Of a stretch of DNA of 64,000 nucleotides, positions 22,705-34,244 are shown piece after piece. A program made the translations under genes and the position numbers. The notes under the pieces were generated by a model. It saw nothing but the letters and a program-made list of their open reading frames with translations, had not been told where the DNA came from and did no database searches. Position 1 is the stretch's first letter. Each line of letters opens with the position of its first letter. The DNA is from Rhytidiadelphus loreus (taxonomy: Eukaryota; Streptophyta; Bryopsida; Hypnales; Hylocomiaceae): NCBI GenBank assembly GCA_947034895.1, contig OX344761.1, positions 72,043,839 to 72,107,838 on the forward strand. The letters run 5' to 3'.

Positions 22705-25540
22705 ATGGCGGCAATGGTGGACTCGAAATACTCGCGCATCAGTAAGAAATGGGTGGGATTCGTGACCGCGATATGGGTGCAATCGATCGCCGGGAACAAC
22801 TACACATTTGCCAACTACTCGCCGGCGCTCAAGGCCGTGATGAACTACAACCAGACGCAGCTCAACAACCTGGGCGTGGCGAAAGACGTGGGTAAGTCTT
22901 TCGGCTTGTTCGCCGGGCTGCTCGCGGATTATCTCCCCACTTGGCTCATCTTGCTCATTGGGGCACTCGAGGGCGCTATGGGCTATGGCACGCAGTATCT
23001 TGTCATTTCGCAGAAAATCAACCCGCCTTCGTATTGGCAGGTACGTTGCGGGTCTCTTCGCGCGCCTTCTACCTTTCAAATTTTCGTGCATTTTTTAAGG
23101 CTGACCGTTTTTCCGTGCACTATGGATGGCGATGGTTTTCCCATGCATTTTAAACTGATTTTTTGACGCATTTTCGGGCATTTTATATGCACGTTCTTGC
23201 CCTGTTGCCCTTTTGCCCTTGCGCTTGAGTTTGTTGAGTGAATGAGTCTATGGGGCGGTTTTTGGATTGGGATTGGAAGATAGGGTGATTCCGAGTGGTC
23301 ACTTCCGTCGTCGGGGGTTGCCATTTATTTATGTACTTGCATTCTTCAATGATTTTTCCCACGTCGGAAGTTCATCGTCATGCTCGGTAGCCTGTAATTT
23401 GCAGATGGGGTTTCAAGTAGCGATGCTCTTTTTGCGTCTCCTATTGGAAGCTCTTAACGTCGACTATGATTCGCCGCGGAATTTTCGCTGAGCTCTTTGT
23501 TGGAGTTCTGTGCAGATGTGCGTGGTATTGTGTATGGGCGGCAACAGCACGACGTGGATGAACACAGCAGTGCTGGTGACGTGTATGCGTAACTTTCCTC
23601 GCAGTCGCGGAACCGTCACGGGGACCTTGAAGGGCTACATCGGATTGAGCACCGCCATCTTCACACAACTCTGCACAGCTCTTTTCACTAGCGAGGCGTC
23701 CTCCTTCCTCCTCCTGCTCACGTTCCTCCCCATGATCGTCTGCTTCACCGCCATTGCCTTCCTCACGGAGGTTCCGGCCTCCACGAGCGCGGAAGAAGAT
23801 AGGGAGGAGAGCGCTGGGTTCACCATTATCAACTGGATCTCCCTCTCGCTCGCCTTCTACCTGCTCGCCTTCACGCTCCTTGAGTTTTTCTTCCCGTTCA
23901 CGTCGTTCCAGTTCAAGCTCTTCGCGGTCGTGCTCCTCCTCTTCCTCATCGCCCCTCTGGTGGTTCCTCTCAAGCTCATGCTCCGTGTCTACAACAAAAC
24001 GGACTCGGCGAATAATGGCGTCACGAAGCCACTTCTGGAGGAAGAGAATGCCACCGCCGCGCAATCTCCTGATGACGTGACGAGGATTGAGGGAGGGCCT
24101 GAAGGGGAGTCAGAGAAGAAGGAAGTGGCGAAGAGAGCTCCTGTGCTTGGGGAAAATCATAATCTGGGCGAAGCGTTGATGACAGTCGATTTCTGGTTGC
24201 TCTTCCTGACGTTCCTGTGCGGAATTGGCACGGGCATCACGGCGATCAACAATTTGGGACAGATTGGGGAAGCGCAGGGATTCACTGACGTTTCGATCTT
24301 TATCTCGCTCATCAGCATTTGGGGATTCTTTGGACGCATCGGCGCGGGCGCCATCTCGGAGTACTATGTCAAGTACGTCTCTGACAGTTTGTAGTTCATT
24401 GCTTGCAAATTAATTTATGTGCTAATCCCGTGACTACGTTTATGCCTAATTGCCTGAATTCTAGGATTAAAGTCTCAGTATCGCGGTCCCTTACTTGCTA
24501 GTTAATTGTATGTGCTAATCTCGTGACTACTTTCCTGCCTAATTGCCTGCATTCTTAGGATCAAAGTCTCATTAGAACCCACGTCTCGCCATTTTTAGAA
24601 GCCATGCTACAGAAGTAGAACCCCCACAGCTAGAGTTCGTTCAATTGTTTATTGAAATCTACTACCATAACTCCAATTTAGGAGTTTTAGACCTTGCAAT
24701 TTTTCCTGAGATTCCAAGTTTTCTTTCTGAATTCAGCTTTCCACGATTGTGAGCCCAAAGTATTGCCTTCAAAATACTTGGAATTTTTTTCCTCATTTGA
24801 GAACTGAAAGTGTTTTTAATGCCCCTGTTTCATGCCAATTGTGTGAATCTTGTGGAAATTTCTGCTAATCATGTGTGTCGTGGGTTGTGTTGTACAGGAA
24901 AGCAGCCATTCCGCGACCAGTATGGATGGCAATCTCCCAAGTGTTTCTCTTCTTCGGCTACATCCTGTTCGCTAAAGCGGCCCCCGGATCCCTCTACGTG
25001 GGCTCCATCATCGTCGGCATCTGCTACGGCGTCCACATCTCCATCACCGTCCCTACCGCCTCGGAGCTTTTCGGGTTGAAGCACTTCGGCATCCTCTACA
25101 ACTTTCTCATCCTCAACATCCCTCTGGGCTCCTTCCTCTTCTCCGGCTTGCTGGCCGGCTGGTTGTATGACCGGGAGGCTTCCAAGGTGCCGCATCTCAC
25201 GGGCACCATGAACAAGCTCATCCAGTTCTCCACCTTCTCAAACTCTTCTTCTTCTTCAGCCTCTTCAGGGTTTGCAGGGCTTGCAGGCTCTTCAGGGTTT
25301 TCAAGTGCAGCAGATTTCTCAGCTTTTTCAGCTTTTTCAGCCTTGGGAGGAGACAGTGACCCTCCCAAGTGCTATGGACCGCATTGTTTCCGGTGGGTGT
25401 TCACTGTCATGGCGGGGATGTGCGCTTTGGGAATCATGCTGAATGTGATTTTGATCCTGCGCATTCGGCCCTTGTATCAAGAGCTGTATGGTGCCAATGG
25501 AAGCATTGAAAGGAAGAGGCAGCAGTCGCGGTTGAGATAG
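22705..25540 (+). CDS. Nodulin-like/NFD4-type MFS transporter
   Basis: Three exons: 22705-23040, 23516-24372 and 24898-25540, all with GT-AG borders and consistent phase, giving a protein of about 611 residues, normal for the family. The start ATGGCGGCAATGG opens exon 1 with KWVGFVTAIWVQ and NNYTFANYSPALK, typical of the nodulin-like N-terminal domain. Exon 2 starts with MCVVLCMGGNSTTWMNTAVL, a family hallmark, and carries further membrane segments and a charged middle loop (about residues 210-290). Exon 3 holds the second half, with PRPVWMAISQVFLFFGYILF and GICYGVHISITVP. About twelve membrane segments are expected; it is an integral membrane transporter whose substrate is not set by the sequence. 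Related plant proteins include NFD4 and nodulin-like proteins. The last third contains an unusual Ser/Phe/Ala-rich insert (25245-25345). The neighbouring genes do not suggest a pathway. Confidence 0.92.
24401..24575 (+). repeat. Tandem duplication inside MFS intron 2
   Basis: 24401-24480 and 24492-24575 share GTGCTAATC-CGTGACTAC, TGCCTAATTGCCTG-ATTCT and AGGAT-AAAGTCTCA. The two copies have a period of about 90 bp and differ at about one base in ten. Confidence 0.8.
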
Positions 25541-28500
25541 TGCTGGAGAATTGATAACTGGACGAGGTCTGGCTGCGAGGTTGGAGTCGGGTATTGGACA
25601 TAATCCTCTCCTTCAAACTGCGAGATCAAGACTGTCAAATCTTGGAGATTTAGAGCTTTATGGAGATTTAGAGATCCAGTGGACAGTGCGTGGGAGGATT
25701 TTATGTCCCAGACAATAGAACTATTCCTGATAGACTCTTCACATTCACATTGGTCACTCGTCATATTTGGGGAGGATGGGATTATGACTCTACATTTGTC
25801 TTGTCTGCAACTTTTTCATCGCACCTTGTAGCAATGAAAAGTGATGGGAGAGGGTTATGAATGAGATTGGAGAGAGTGTATTGGAGGTGTAGCTTCCATT
25901 GAAGGCTTTGTGGATTGGTTATGTAAATCTAACAAGGCTTTTTGTACAATAGTGGGGGTGAAAAGAGTTGATGATTTATCCTCCAAGAATGGAAGAAAAA
26001 TATGGGGAAAGTGATTCCAAGAGGGGATTACTTTGATCACATTATGACAAAAATGTCACAAATGAATTCTCACTCACTTCTTTGAGTGAATTAACAAATA
26101 TGTATTTTGCTTGTGAAATAATTGAGTACCTCCCATATTTATATTTTTTTATTGAAGTTGTGAGAATTCAATCAATATAGGATAATATAGTATGTTGTGA
26201 GTATTTCATATCAATATTTGTATCCATATATTGTAACGTAGTAGGTCATTGTATATATATACATATCCCATCTTTTTTTATTTGTATTCAATTTTTATTT
26301 ATTTTTGCGAATCAAATGTTCTCTTTGTATACAATGCCATTGTTTTATTGTATATTGAATCAACAACATTGGAAGAGAGAAGAGAGAGTTTATTTTTGAT
26401 GTGATCAACAATTAAGGTTTCTTAGTTTGAATTGGGGGAAGTAGGGGCAAAACTACCTACCACTTTTGGTCACATTGTGTGGATGAAATTGTGAACTTTG
26501 ACAACTGATGATTACTAGGACCCTAGTTAGTGTTGTCAAAGTTTTGGAAGATGTTTCAATCTCATGACAATAATATTCTAGAAGAGCGATTCTTGTTTTC
26601 TAATTTGTATTTGAATTTTGGTTGATATGGTGCACTAAATACTCTTTCAAATGAAAAATATGATTTAATTTTTTTAATAGATGTCACTAGAAAGAATAAT
26701 ATTTTGAAAAAAATATTTCTACTCTTTATATGTGCAAAGGTAGTGTAGTAAGTCTTGAAGATTTAAAGATTCCAATATTGCTTTGGATAAATGGGAAAGT
26801 ATTTAGAGGAAGCATTGGCTTAAAGCACTTTGTTCATTGTTCTAAGTATGAATGTCAGAGTGCTTAGGAGTTAAGAGCAATTCTAGTAATGATATTATTT
26901 AACACAATGCCTTGGTTTTAGGTAACACAAATCATCAATATTCAACCAAAGTTTTAGTTGTTATTTAATATAGAAAAATGATTATTTTTGTTTTAAACAT
27001 GCAGTAGAAATATAATATGTGTGTGCAATAATATTATCAAATACGACCATTTTGACTTATCTTATTAGAATAAATATTTTCCTTGCCAAATTTGTGCCAC
27101 TAGCAATTTTCTTTTGTGAAGTCAGTACAATGTTGTGAACATGTTTTCAACATGTGCTAATTTAAAACTTTGTTAAATTAGTGTCAAACACAATAAAGGT
27201 GTAAATCAATGTAGCATGTGTGAACATAAAAATAAATAAATAAAGAATTCATGTTTTTTAAATAATTAATTTGAAAATGAAATGAAGCCCTTTATTGCAC
27301 CCTTCATAATTTATTGAGATTAAAGATTGCATTTAAATCATTTATAATGGTTTCTTCAATGAAATATCATTTTTATTTGTATAAAAAATTTAAAATATGA
27401 ATAATTTCACATTTCATCATGGATAAAAATTGTGGATAAAAAGTGACATAAAAGAATATTTGGGTTGCTGTAATAAAAAAGATGGTTAGAAACCCTCTTA
27501 CACTTGTCAAATTTATCATCAAATGTTACAATTATTTGCCGTATAACATAGAGTGATAATGAAAGTACATAGTGAAAATATCACAAACACATTAATTATA
27601 ACTTCTACAAATATTACGAATGCCTCTTGAAAATAAAAACCTTATTCATTCATCAACAAAATGTAACCAAACGAAAGGGTAGCCTATGTAAAGGTGAAAT
27701 TGACCTTATCATTTATCTGTCACTACTATTGTATTGTCAATATTTAAAGTTGCAAACAATAATCTTGCTTTTAGACCTTTTAACCTTGGATGGACAATTT
27801 TTTTTCTTAAAGTATCATCACAGTAGTATAATTTTATTCAATTATCATAGTAGTAGAAACAATTTTTTTGAATTAAAAGCCTCTCATTCTATGGGACAAT
27901 TGTTGACAGATATACTCAACAATGTGAAGCCCTAAATGATTATACATTCTTTTCATGTATAAAACTCATGTATTTTTGAACGGAATAGATCTAAAATTAT
28001 TGTAATAATATTAAGTGATATGCATATTTGCATAAATGCAATAATTAGGAATACTAATGATACACCCCAAAATCTTGAATATTAAAATATCTAATATCAC
28101 CTCCCCTTTGTACTCTCATTGAATCCTATGTACCCAATAAAATTCAATCTAAAATTTTCACTATCAAATTCTATTTTGTCACAAGAAGTTGAATACAAAT
28201 GTGATATTGAAAACTTAAAACAAATTTGTAAAGAGTTCTAAATAAATTCATGATTCTTACGACTTTGAGTGCACTAATCTACTCTATAACAAGGGCATAA
28301 AATAAGTGTTACTTCTAACTTTGGATGCCTAACTAGTGACATTATTGTAAAGAAGTCTATCAATACTACAAAAATCATGAACGAAAGAAAATTCAATGAT
28401 TTTGGAACCTTTCGGGACTAATAATTTTTCTAGGGGGTTTAAAGATTGCTCATGTGGTGATCAATTACAAGATATAGATACTTACCAATTCTATTATAAA

Positions 28501-28930
28501 AAACATTTAAAACTAATTTGATCCATCTGGATGACATATATTATATTATAATTAGTGTATCTTTATATTAGGGCCCAATTGTTGATCCAATTTGAAAACC
28601 ACCAAAATCAACCTATAGGAGTGCCTAAATCTTTAAATTGGGCCATCAACCAAGCCTAAAGACTTAATATTTAAAAGCCATCCCAATTTTCTTTTATATC
28701 ACATTGCCCTTTATGTGGCGATGTTTTAGTGCCAAATTTTTTATCCAAGTGCTAAAAATTGGGTGGCTATGTATCAATTCAATTTTCCACTTGGGTCCCA
28801 TTTGAGTTGGCCTTGTGTTTGTAAATTGGGCCAACTAGGAATTGGACTTGGGTCCTAATATAAAGTCATTCTAAAAAGAATATGACTTTTAGGGCATGAC
28901 TTGGATGGAATTGGTGATATGCTGTCCAAA
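25541..28930. other. MFS 3' flank and AT-rich intergenic DNA
   Basis: About the first 300 bases are less AT-rich and probably 3' UTR. Beyond 26000 the sequence is strongly AT-rich and stop-dense on both strands. The 102-codon frame at 27627 is Leu/Ile/Phe-rich from AT bias and not supported. 26855-26880 resembles the right end of MITE family E (TGTCAGAGTGCTTAGGAGTTAA). Confidence 0.45.
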
Positions 28931-29180
28931 ATAAAATTTCTACAACATCTTACCCATGTCGATTTCTGGTGTGAAATTTTTTTCAAAATTTTCAAAATTT
29001 ACAATATTCCAGAATCCAGACCAAAGTGAATCGAGAGTTTGTTTGTTCAAGACCCCACACCAAAGTCCACCCAGGAATCCAATAATGTGAACAGGCTTTA
29101 GCGTAAGCTGACTCACTCGGACCTTCGTCGTCGTCTTCACCAAGCTTTCATTTCTCTCACGACGCTGCTCCGGTGTTGCT

Positions 29181-31498
29181 ATGATGGCGAGTGCTGTTGC
29201 CGTAGATGCCACGCTTCGCTCGCCCTTTTCTTCCCTTCCCCTCGTTGCCTCTAATTAGGGTTACTCACTGTACTATACTGAGAGAGAGAAAAATAGAGAG
29301 AGCTATTTTTTGAGCTACGTATTGTCGAGGCGTTTTCGAGGTTGTGGATTTAGGGTTTGGGGGAGATCACCCAAGTAGCGACAGTGGCGACCGACAACAT
29401 TCCGCCCCAGATTGGGGCGACGCTGGCAGGATGGAGGACCGCCTTCCAGGGGAAGATGCAGGCGGTGAAGGGGAACATTCAGGAGTTGAACATCCAGGGC
29501 AAGATTCAGGACTTGAATTTGCAGGGGAAGGTGCAGGAGCTTTTCAATCGGGATCAGGGGGGCAGCGCTGCTGCGGCGGAGCCGATCAATGTGCAATCCG
29601 GAGGGGTTTTGTCTTCTTGGAACTCGTATGCTGCCCGTCCGCAGCCGCAGGTGACCACGACGCATGGCGCCTCGGGTCGAGATCTGGAGTCCGGGGTGCC
29701 GGAGTCGCTCGCGCCGTTGCTGAAGTCCGCGAATTCCAGTCTTTCGAGTGCTTATAATTCGTGAGTGTATTGGTACTTGAATTTTGAAGGAGAATTATTG
29801 TTGGTAGGATATTTCGGAGTAGGTGTCGATGAGACGATTTTGGAGGATTTGTTCTTCTTTTCATTTGATTTTTTTGGTTTCTTAAAATTTGATCTTTTCC
29901 AAGTATGCTTTTTGTTGAGCAACCGGACTTGGAATGATAGTTGCATTTCATTTCATCTTGAGCTGGTTATTTTAAATGTGCTTGGTCTCCCTCTCGGAGA
30001 CCAATGCTGTGTAGGGGCTGACGGTCCGATTTCTTGGTCAGTTGCTTTCATGCATAGCTGCGACATTTGAGCGCCGTCATTTATCGAAATTTTTAGAGAC
30101 ATGGTTATTTCTTTAACATTCAGCACATCCCTGTATGGTCTCTGGACTTTCTTGATGGTCCCTGGGTGGTCTCTCTGAGATTGACTGCCATGCAGAATAT
30201 TCCGATTAAACTTTTAACGGTTCTTCTGCATATGTTCATGACATGGTTTAGTCGTAGTGATGAGTGGATATGAGAGATGGATCGCAACTCCAAACTCCTT
30301 CCAGGGTTTGTTCGAGCGGGGATGTTTATCATGGGGAAGAATTGGTTGCAAGAGGGGATCCAGATCTTAGAATGAGGAAGGTTTATTGTGTTGGAGGCGT
30401 TTGTTTGTTAATGGTTGTAGTTCGGTTTGACTGTAGTTATAAAATGCGTACTCACTGGTTTGGAAATAAACTGACTACTTCCCTCATTCTACTGCAGTGT
30501 GACGAAAGGAGTTCAGTCTGCTACAGCAAATGTGCAGTCCGCTGCGCAATTTGTGCCCTCTAGGCAAGCGCTTACGGCATTTGCTATAATGATTGCGGCA
30601 GGGTCTTTCTTCATATTTATGGCATTCTTTATGTTCCTACCTGTGATTGTCCTGGTTCCACAAAAGTTTGCTATCTCTTTCACGATCGGCTCTATCTTTA
30701 TGGTTGGATCGTTCTTTGCGCTCAAAGGACCGAAAGCCCAGTTTTATCACATGATATCTAAAGAGGTAAATACTATTTGCCACTGTGATCATACTTAACA
30801 TTCTTTTACGATTTACAATCTCAGGAGGGAGTTGTATGATTTATTTCACGTGAACTTTCAGTTAGTGTATACGTCCCCAGTGAATGGTTTAGTAGCCCTT
30901 TCGAATCCTATTGACCTCCCCTGTTAGTGTCTTGATTGTTTAGGATAGATTCCATGGGTATTTTGTTTTTGAATCTAGGATAACTCGCTTTGTACATTTT
31001 TTATTTAAAGTTTGCAATGAATGGATTTATTTATCTATTTATTCCCATCAATATTACATTCTAAGGAAACATTGCACGAATGCAGAGATTGCCGTTTACA
31101 GCTGGGTTCATTGGGAGCATGGCAGCTACAATATATGTGTCTGTTGTCCTCCACAGCTACATACTATCTGTGGTCTTTGCCATTATTCAGGTTTTTATTT
31201 CCTATCTATTTTTATTTTTGCTTGATGAAGTCATTTGGAGGAATCTATTGTTTGCAGCTGTGTTTGTATGAAGTTTTTCGACGTACTTCTGTTGGATATT
31301 TTTTCTTTGGAGGCAGGAACTCCTATTATAGATAACAGTTGTAAGAGTATTTAATATTATTTTTTTGTGATCCAGGTGCTTGCATTATTATATTACATGC
31401 TGTCGTACTTCCCTGGAGGAACTGCTGGCATGCAATTTTTGACTTCTATGATCGTGTCTTCCATCACGAAGTGCTTTGGCAGATTTACATCGTCCTGA
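29181..31498 (+). CDS. SFT2-like vesicle transport membrane protein
   Basis: Firm exons: up to 29760, then 30498-30765, 31086-31190 and 31376-31498, with GT-AG borders and consistent phase. From the first in-frame ATG (29456) the protein has 266 residues. The N-terminal half is soluble, with short repeats (NIQELNIQGKIQDLNLQGKV) and LSSWNSYAA. The C-terminal half has four membrane segments with SFFIFMAFFMFLPVIVLVPQ, KFAISFTIGSIF, GSFFALKGP, RLPFTAGFIGSMAATIYVS and YFPGGTAGMQFL, diagnostic for plant SFT2/GOT1-family proteins that act in retrograde vesicle fusion at the Golgi. The open frame extends 33 codons upstream of 29456 to a stop at 29351. A candidate first exon at 29181-29201 (MMASAVA) spliced to 29354 keeps frame and would give about 40 extra residues; the feature start reflects this model. 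Confidence 0.9.
29230..29350 (+). promoter_or_regulatory. Leader of the SFT2 gene with GA-rich tract
   Basis: A GAGAGAGAGAAAAATAGAGA tract at 29280-29300 lies 150 bases before the first in-frame ATG. GA-rich tracts are common in plant core promoters and 5' UTRs. The stretch is either untranslated leader or the first intron of the gene. Confidence 0.35.
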
Positions 31499-32060
31499 AA
31501 CAGCAGGGTTTTAACATCCATGCTCCATACAGATGATTCCGAATCTTGGTCCTCCATATTTGAAGTGTAGGGGTTACAATGGCAATCCTCAAGTCTTACC
31601 TTGGACGTTAAACTGGTGGGCGCGAATCCAGTAGATGTAGGCAGTAGTGCTTTCTCTGCTTGCTTTTGCATCTTTGTATAGTCTCAACAGTATCATAGCA
31701 TGCCGTGAAATTAGTACGAACTTTAGGGTTTTGGATAGTTGGTGGAACTCTAGAATATTTTTAAAGTGAGAACTTAATAATGACTCGTCTCCATATCAGA
31801 TTTAGCTTCATCAAGCATATCTTGTACTGCTATAATTAGGTATAATAATATGACAGCACCAAGCTTCATTTCAGGTTTTGATACCTCAACTGTCACTGCT
31901 ATTCTGTAATATTCATAGTCATGAGTCAGATGATATGTTTCCATGGTACTCTCAATCTTTCCATTTGTCTTGATTTCTACATATCTTACAGCATTTTGTA
32001 CAAAAGAGACAGATTTTGAAAATACTAAGAGCTAAATGTTGTATTTAATGTTGTATGACC
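31499..32060 (+). other. 3' flank of the SFT2 gene
   Basis: No further exon was recognised. The stretch probably contains the 3' UTR; a plant-type AATAA signal occurs near 31848. A minus-strand 92-codon frame (31393-31671) overlaps the last exon and is not supported. Confidence 0.4.
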
Positions 32061-32411
32061 CATGAGCAAATGCACCAGTGCAACCTTGCTTAAGTGATTA
32101 CTCCTCTCTGTGGTAGTGGTGGACGAGCGCAGAGAAATTTGAAGGAATCCAAATCTGAGATTCCATCAACCAATGCCAGTGCCCAGCACTGGTTGATACC
32201 CGAGTTTCACCTGCACGGGTTTGATCAGAATCCATTTTTCCGCTTCCCAAGACTTCATTTTTCCCTTGCCCGAGACTTCCCCGCAATTTCCGCGCTTCGA
32301 GTCTTCCCTGCATTACGTGTGTAAGATCCACAGCCTTCTCACAGTTACTAGCTGTACGTATTTCAGATCATTTGATCTGCTTTCTGTTTTCAATTCTACC
32401 TTCTTCGTTCT

Positions 32412-33965
32412 ATGCGCGGTGCACTAACTTTGAAACAGTCAGTTTCCTCCGATTTCAGCAAGATGGAAGTAGCGCAGTCCCCAATGAATTGGGATTCTTC
32501 TAACACATTCGACGACAATACCATCATGATATTCATCGCGGATTCTAACGTTGCTACTTCGAGTTACTATCAGCAGCTGTTGTTTGAAGAAAACCTGATT
32601 CCGCCCCATAGTACCGCTGCTGAGGCTGATCATGACAACGTTCTGCAAATCCTGGATGATCTGGAGCAGCTAAACTGGGAGCCAGCAGATCGAGCAGTTG
32701 AATTGTGAGTCTGCAGAGCAGTTTATTTGAGTTCCATTAGGAGACTACAGAGGAGCTCCAGGGTCTCCCAACAATTCAGACAATATCAGAGTTTCCCACC
32801 GACGATCTGTCTGGAAAGGTTAAGGAAGCCGGAGAGGATCAGTCTGTAGAGGAGGAATGGGGTGGAGCATTCTCAGATGATCACATCGGCGAAGTCACGT
32901 AATTCCAGTCACTTCCCGCGACCATCCTTGCAGCCTGGCGAGAGTTAATAGTGGGGTCACGTATCACAAGAAGAACAAGCAGTGGGAGGCGCACTTGCGG
33001 ATGAGGCGACAACTGCGCGAACGCAAGAAAGGCATGCAGATCTTTCTCGGCAACTTTGACACTGGACGAGGCGAAAATGACCGGTATCCACGATAAAGCT
33101 CCCTTCAAACTGGGCCGGGGTAAGGGGATATATTCATTAAAGTTGCAAAATCTGTGCTGTTGTGCAATTCTCAATCTACACTAGTGTTTAAGTCAAGTTA
33201 GTTTAAAATGGCTACGTTTGCATTTTCCCCGACGTTCTCCCATCTGGAACTGTATATATGTAAACCTACACTGGTCAACACTGTTTTTAGAACTTTAATT
33301 TATCAACATGCCTGTCGTCACAAATTTGAACATGCCACATTTTAATTATATAGATGTGTACAATCGCTAGGAGGAAGCCGTGTGATTCCGTCAAACTTTC
33401 CGGAGGCCGAGCATGCGGGCTACATTGCGGAGCATGCAAATTGGACCCGTCGTGACTTCCTGTGGAAGACCAGGCTCGTATTACGTCAATTTCTTTAAAT
33501 TGGCGATATTCGCACAACCAGAAATTGTGACATATACCTTCCTTAAAGGTCTAATTTTATGCCAATTCAGATTTTGGGTTCAGGCCGCACGTCCTGAACC
33601 GCGCCAAAGTGATGGAATATCGCCAATTTAAAGAAATTGACGTTTTATCGAACAAGTTCAGTGAAGGCAATGCAAGAGCAGCTTGCAAGGGGTGAGCGTG
33701 AGGAAACGATCATCAAATGCGGCAAGGAGTGGACGATCAGCTATGAATCGAAGCTCATCTTGACGGCAAATTAAAGGGAATGACATGAAGCGAACTTTAA
33801 TTCATGCTAGCTGGGGAACTTTGATCGAGCTTTAGGGGAGGCTGGTCAAGCGTACGATCGAGCGCTGTTGTTCCTGCACCAGCTTCTGCCAGAAATGGAG
33901 CAGGTGCGTTGCGTCACAAATTATCGGTCCAGCGGCTACCCAGTCGAGGACATCGATCCAGAGTA
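32412..33965 (+). pseudogene. Relic of a two-AP2-domain transcription factor (ANT/AP2 class)
   Basis: An open frame from ATG 32463 (or 32412) to 32705 gives an acidic N-terminus, followed after a break by an acidic piece (EELQGLPTIQTISEFP...) to a stop at 32900. The first AP2 domain is seen at 32955-33120: SGVTYHKKNKQWEAHL, KKGMQIFLGNFDT, then, after a frameshift, DEAKMTGIHDKAPFKLG. A linker remnant NFPEAEHAGYIAEHANWTRR at 33393-33455 matches the conserved stretch between the two AP2 repeats. The second domain survives as GNFDRALGEAGQAYDRA and VRCVTNYRSSGYPVEDI (33814-33963). Frameshifts, stops, and loss of the YRG and most of domain 2 make a functional product unlikely. Intact relatives are DNA-binding developmental regulators. 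A heavily spliced live gene is possible but would need implausibly tiny introns. Confidence 0.7.
33483..33643. repeat. 28-bp perfect inverted repeat, third copy nearby
   Basis: 33483-33510 (ACGTCAATTTCTTTAAATTG then GCGATATT) is the exact reverse complement of 33616-33643. A direct copy of the right arm with small changes lies at 33968-33995 (AATATCGCCAATTTAATGAA...). All three lie inside or at the edge of the AP2 relic, suggesting small insertions or local inverted duplication. Confidence 0.8.
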
Positions 33966-34113
33966 ATGGAATATCGCCAATTTAATGAAATTGATGTTTG
34001 AGTTTGATGATATGATATCTATGACCAAGATTTAATTTGAAAAAGATTTGATGTTGTTCTAAAAGAATTTATGAACTGAAAGGTATTTTTATGAACAATA
34101 TACACAAAGGAAG

Positions 34114-34240
34114 TAGGAGGGGTTACCATTTGGGAAAAATATGACCATTACCACATGCTAAGTAGTAAATTCATACCACTGAGGAGGTGGTAAAGAGGTG
34201 GTAATGGCCATATTTTTCCCACATGGTAACCCCTTTTACC
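34114..34240. repeat. Hairpin with about 36-bp arms
   Basis: GGGGTTACCATTTGGGAAAA with ATATGACCATTACCAC faces GTGGTAATGGCCATATTTTT with CCCACATGGTAACCCC across a loop of about 50 bases; only a few mismatches. It may be a small fold-back MITE. Confidence 0.75.
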
Positions 34241-34244
34241 TCCC

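Noticed and set aside
22459..23091. 210-codon minus-strand frame over MFS exon 1
   Set aside because: Overlaps the well-supported exon and reads as Arg/His-rich shadow.
23441..24064. 207-codon minus-strand frame antisense to MFS exon 2
   Set aside because: Glu/Arg-rich shadow of a GC-biased exon; the plus strand has clear family motifs.
27627..27935. 102-codon plus frame
   Set aside because: Composition follows the local AT bias; no motif, no splice or promoter context.
29344..29757. 137-codon alternative plus frame overlapping SFT2 exon 1
   Set aside because: Gly/Glu-rich shadow of GC-rich coding DNA; the other frame matches SFT2 proteins. Its ATG at 29431 may still act as an upstream start.
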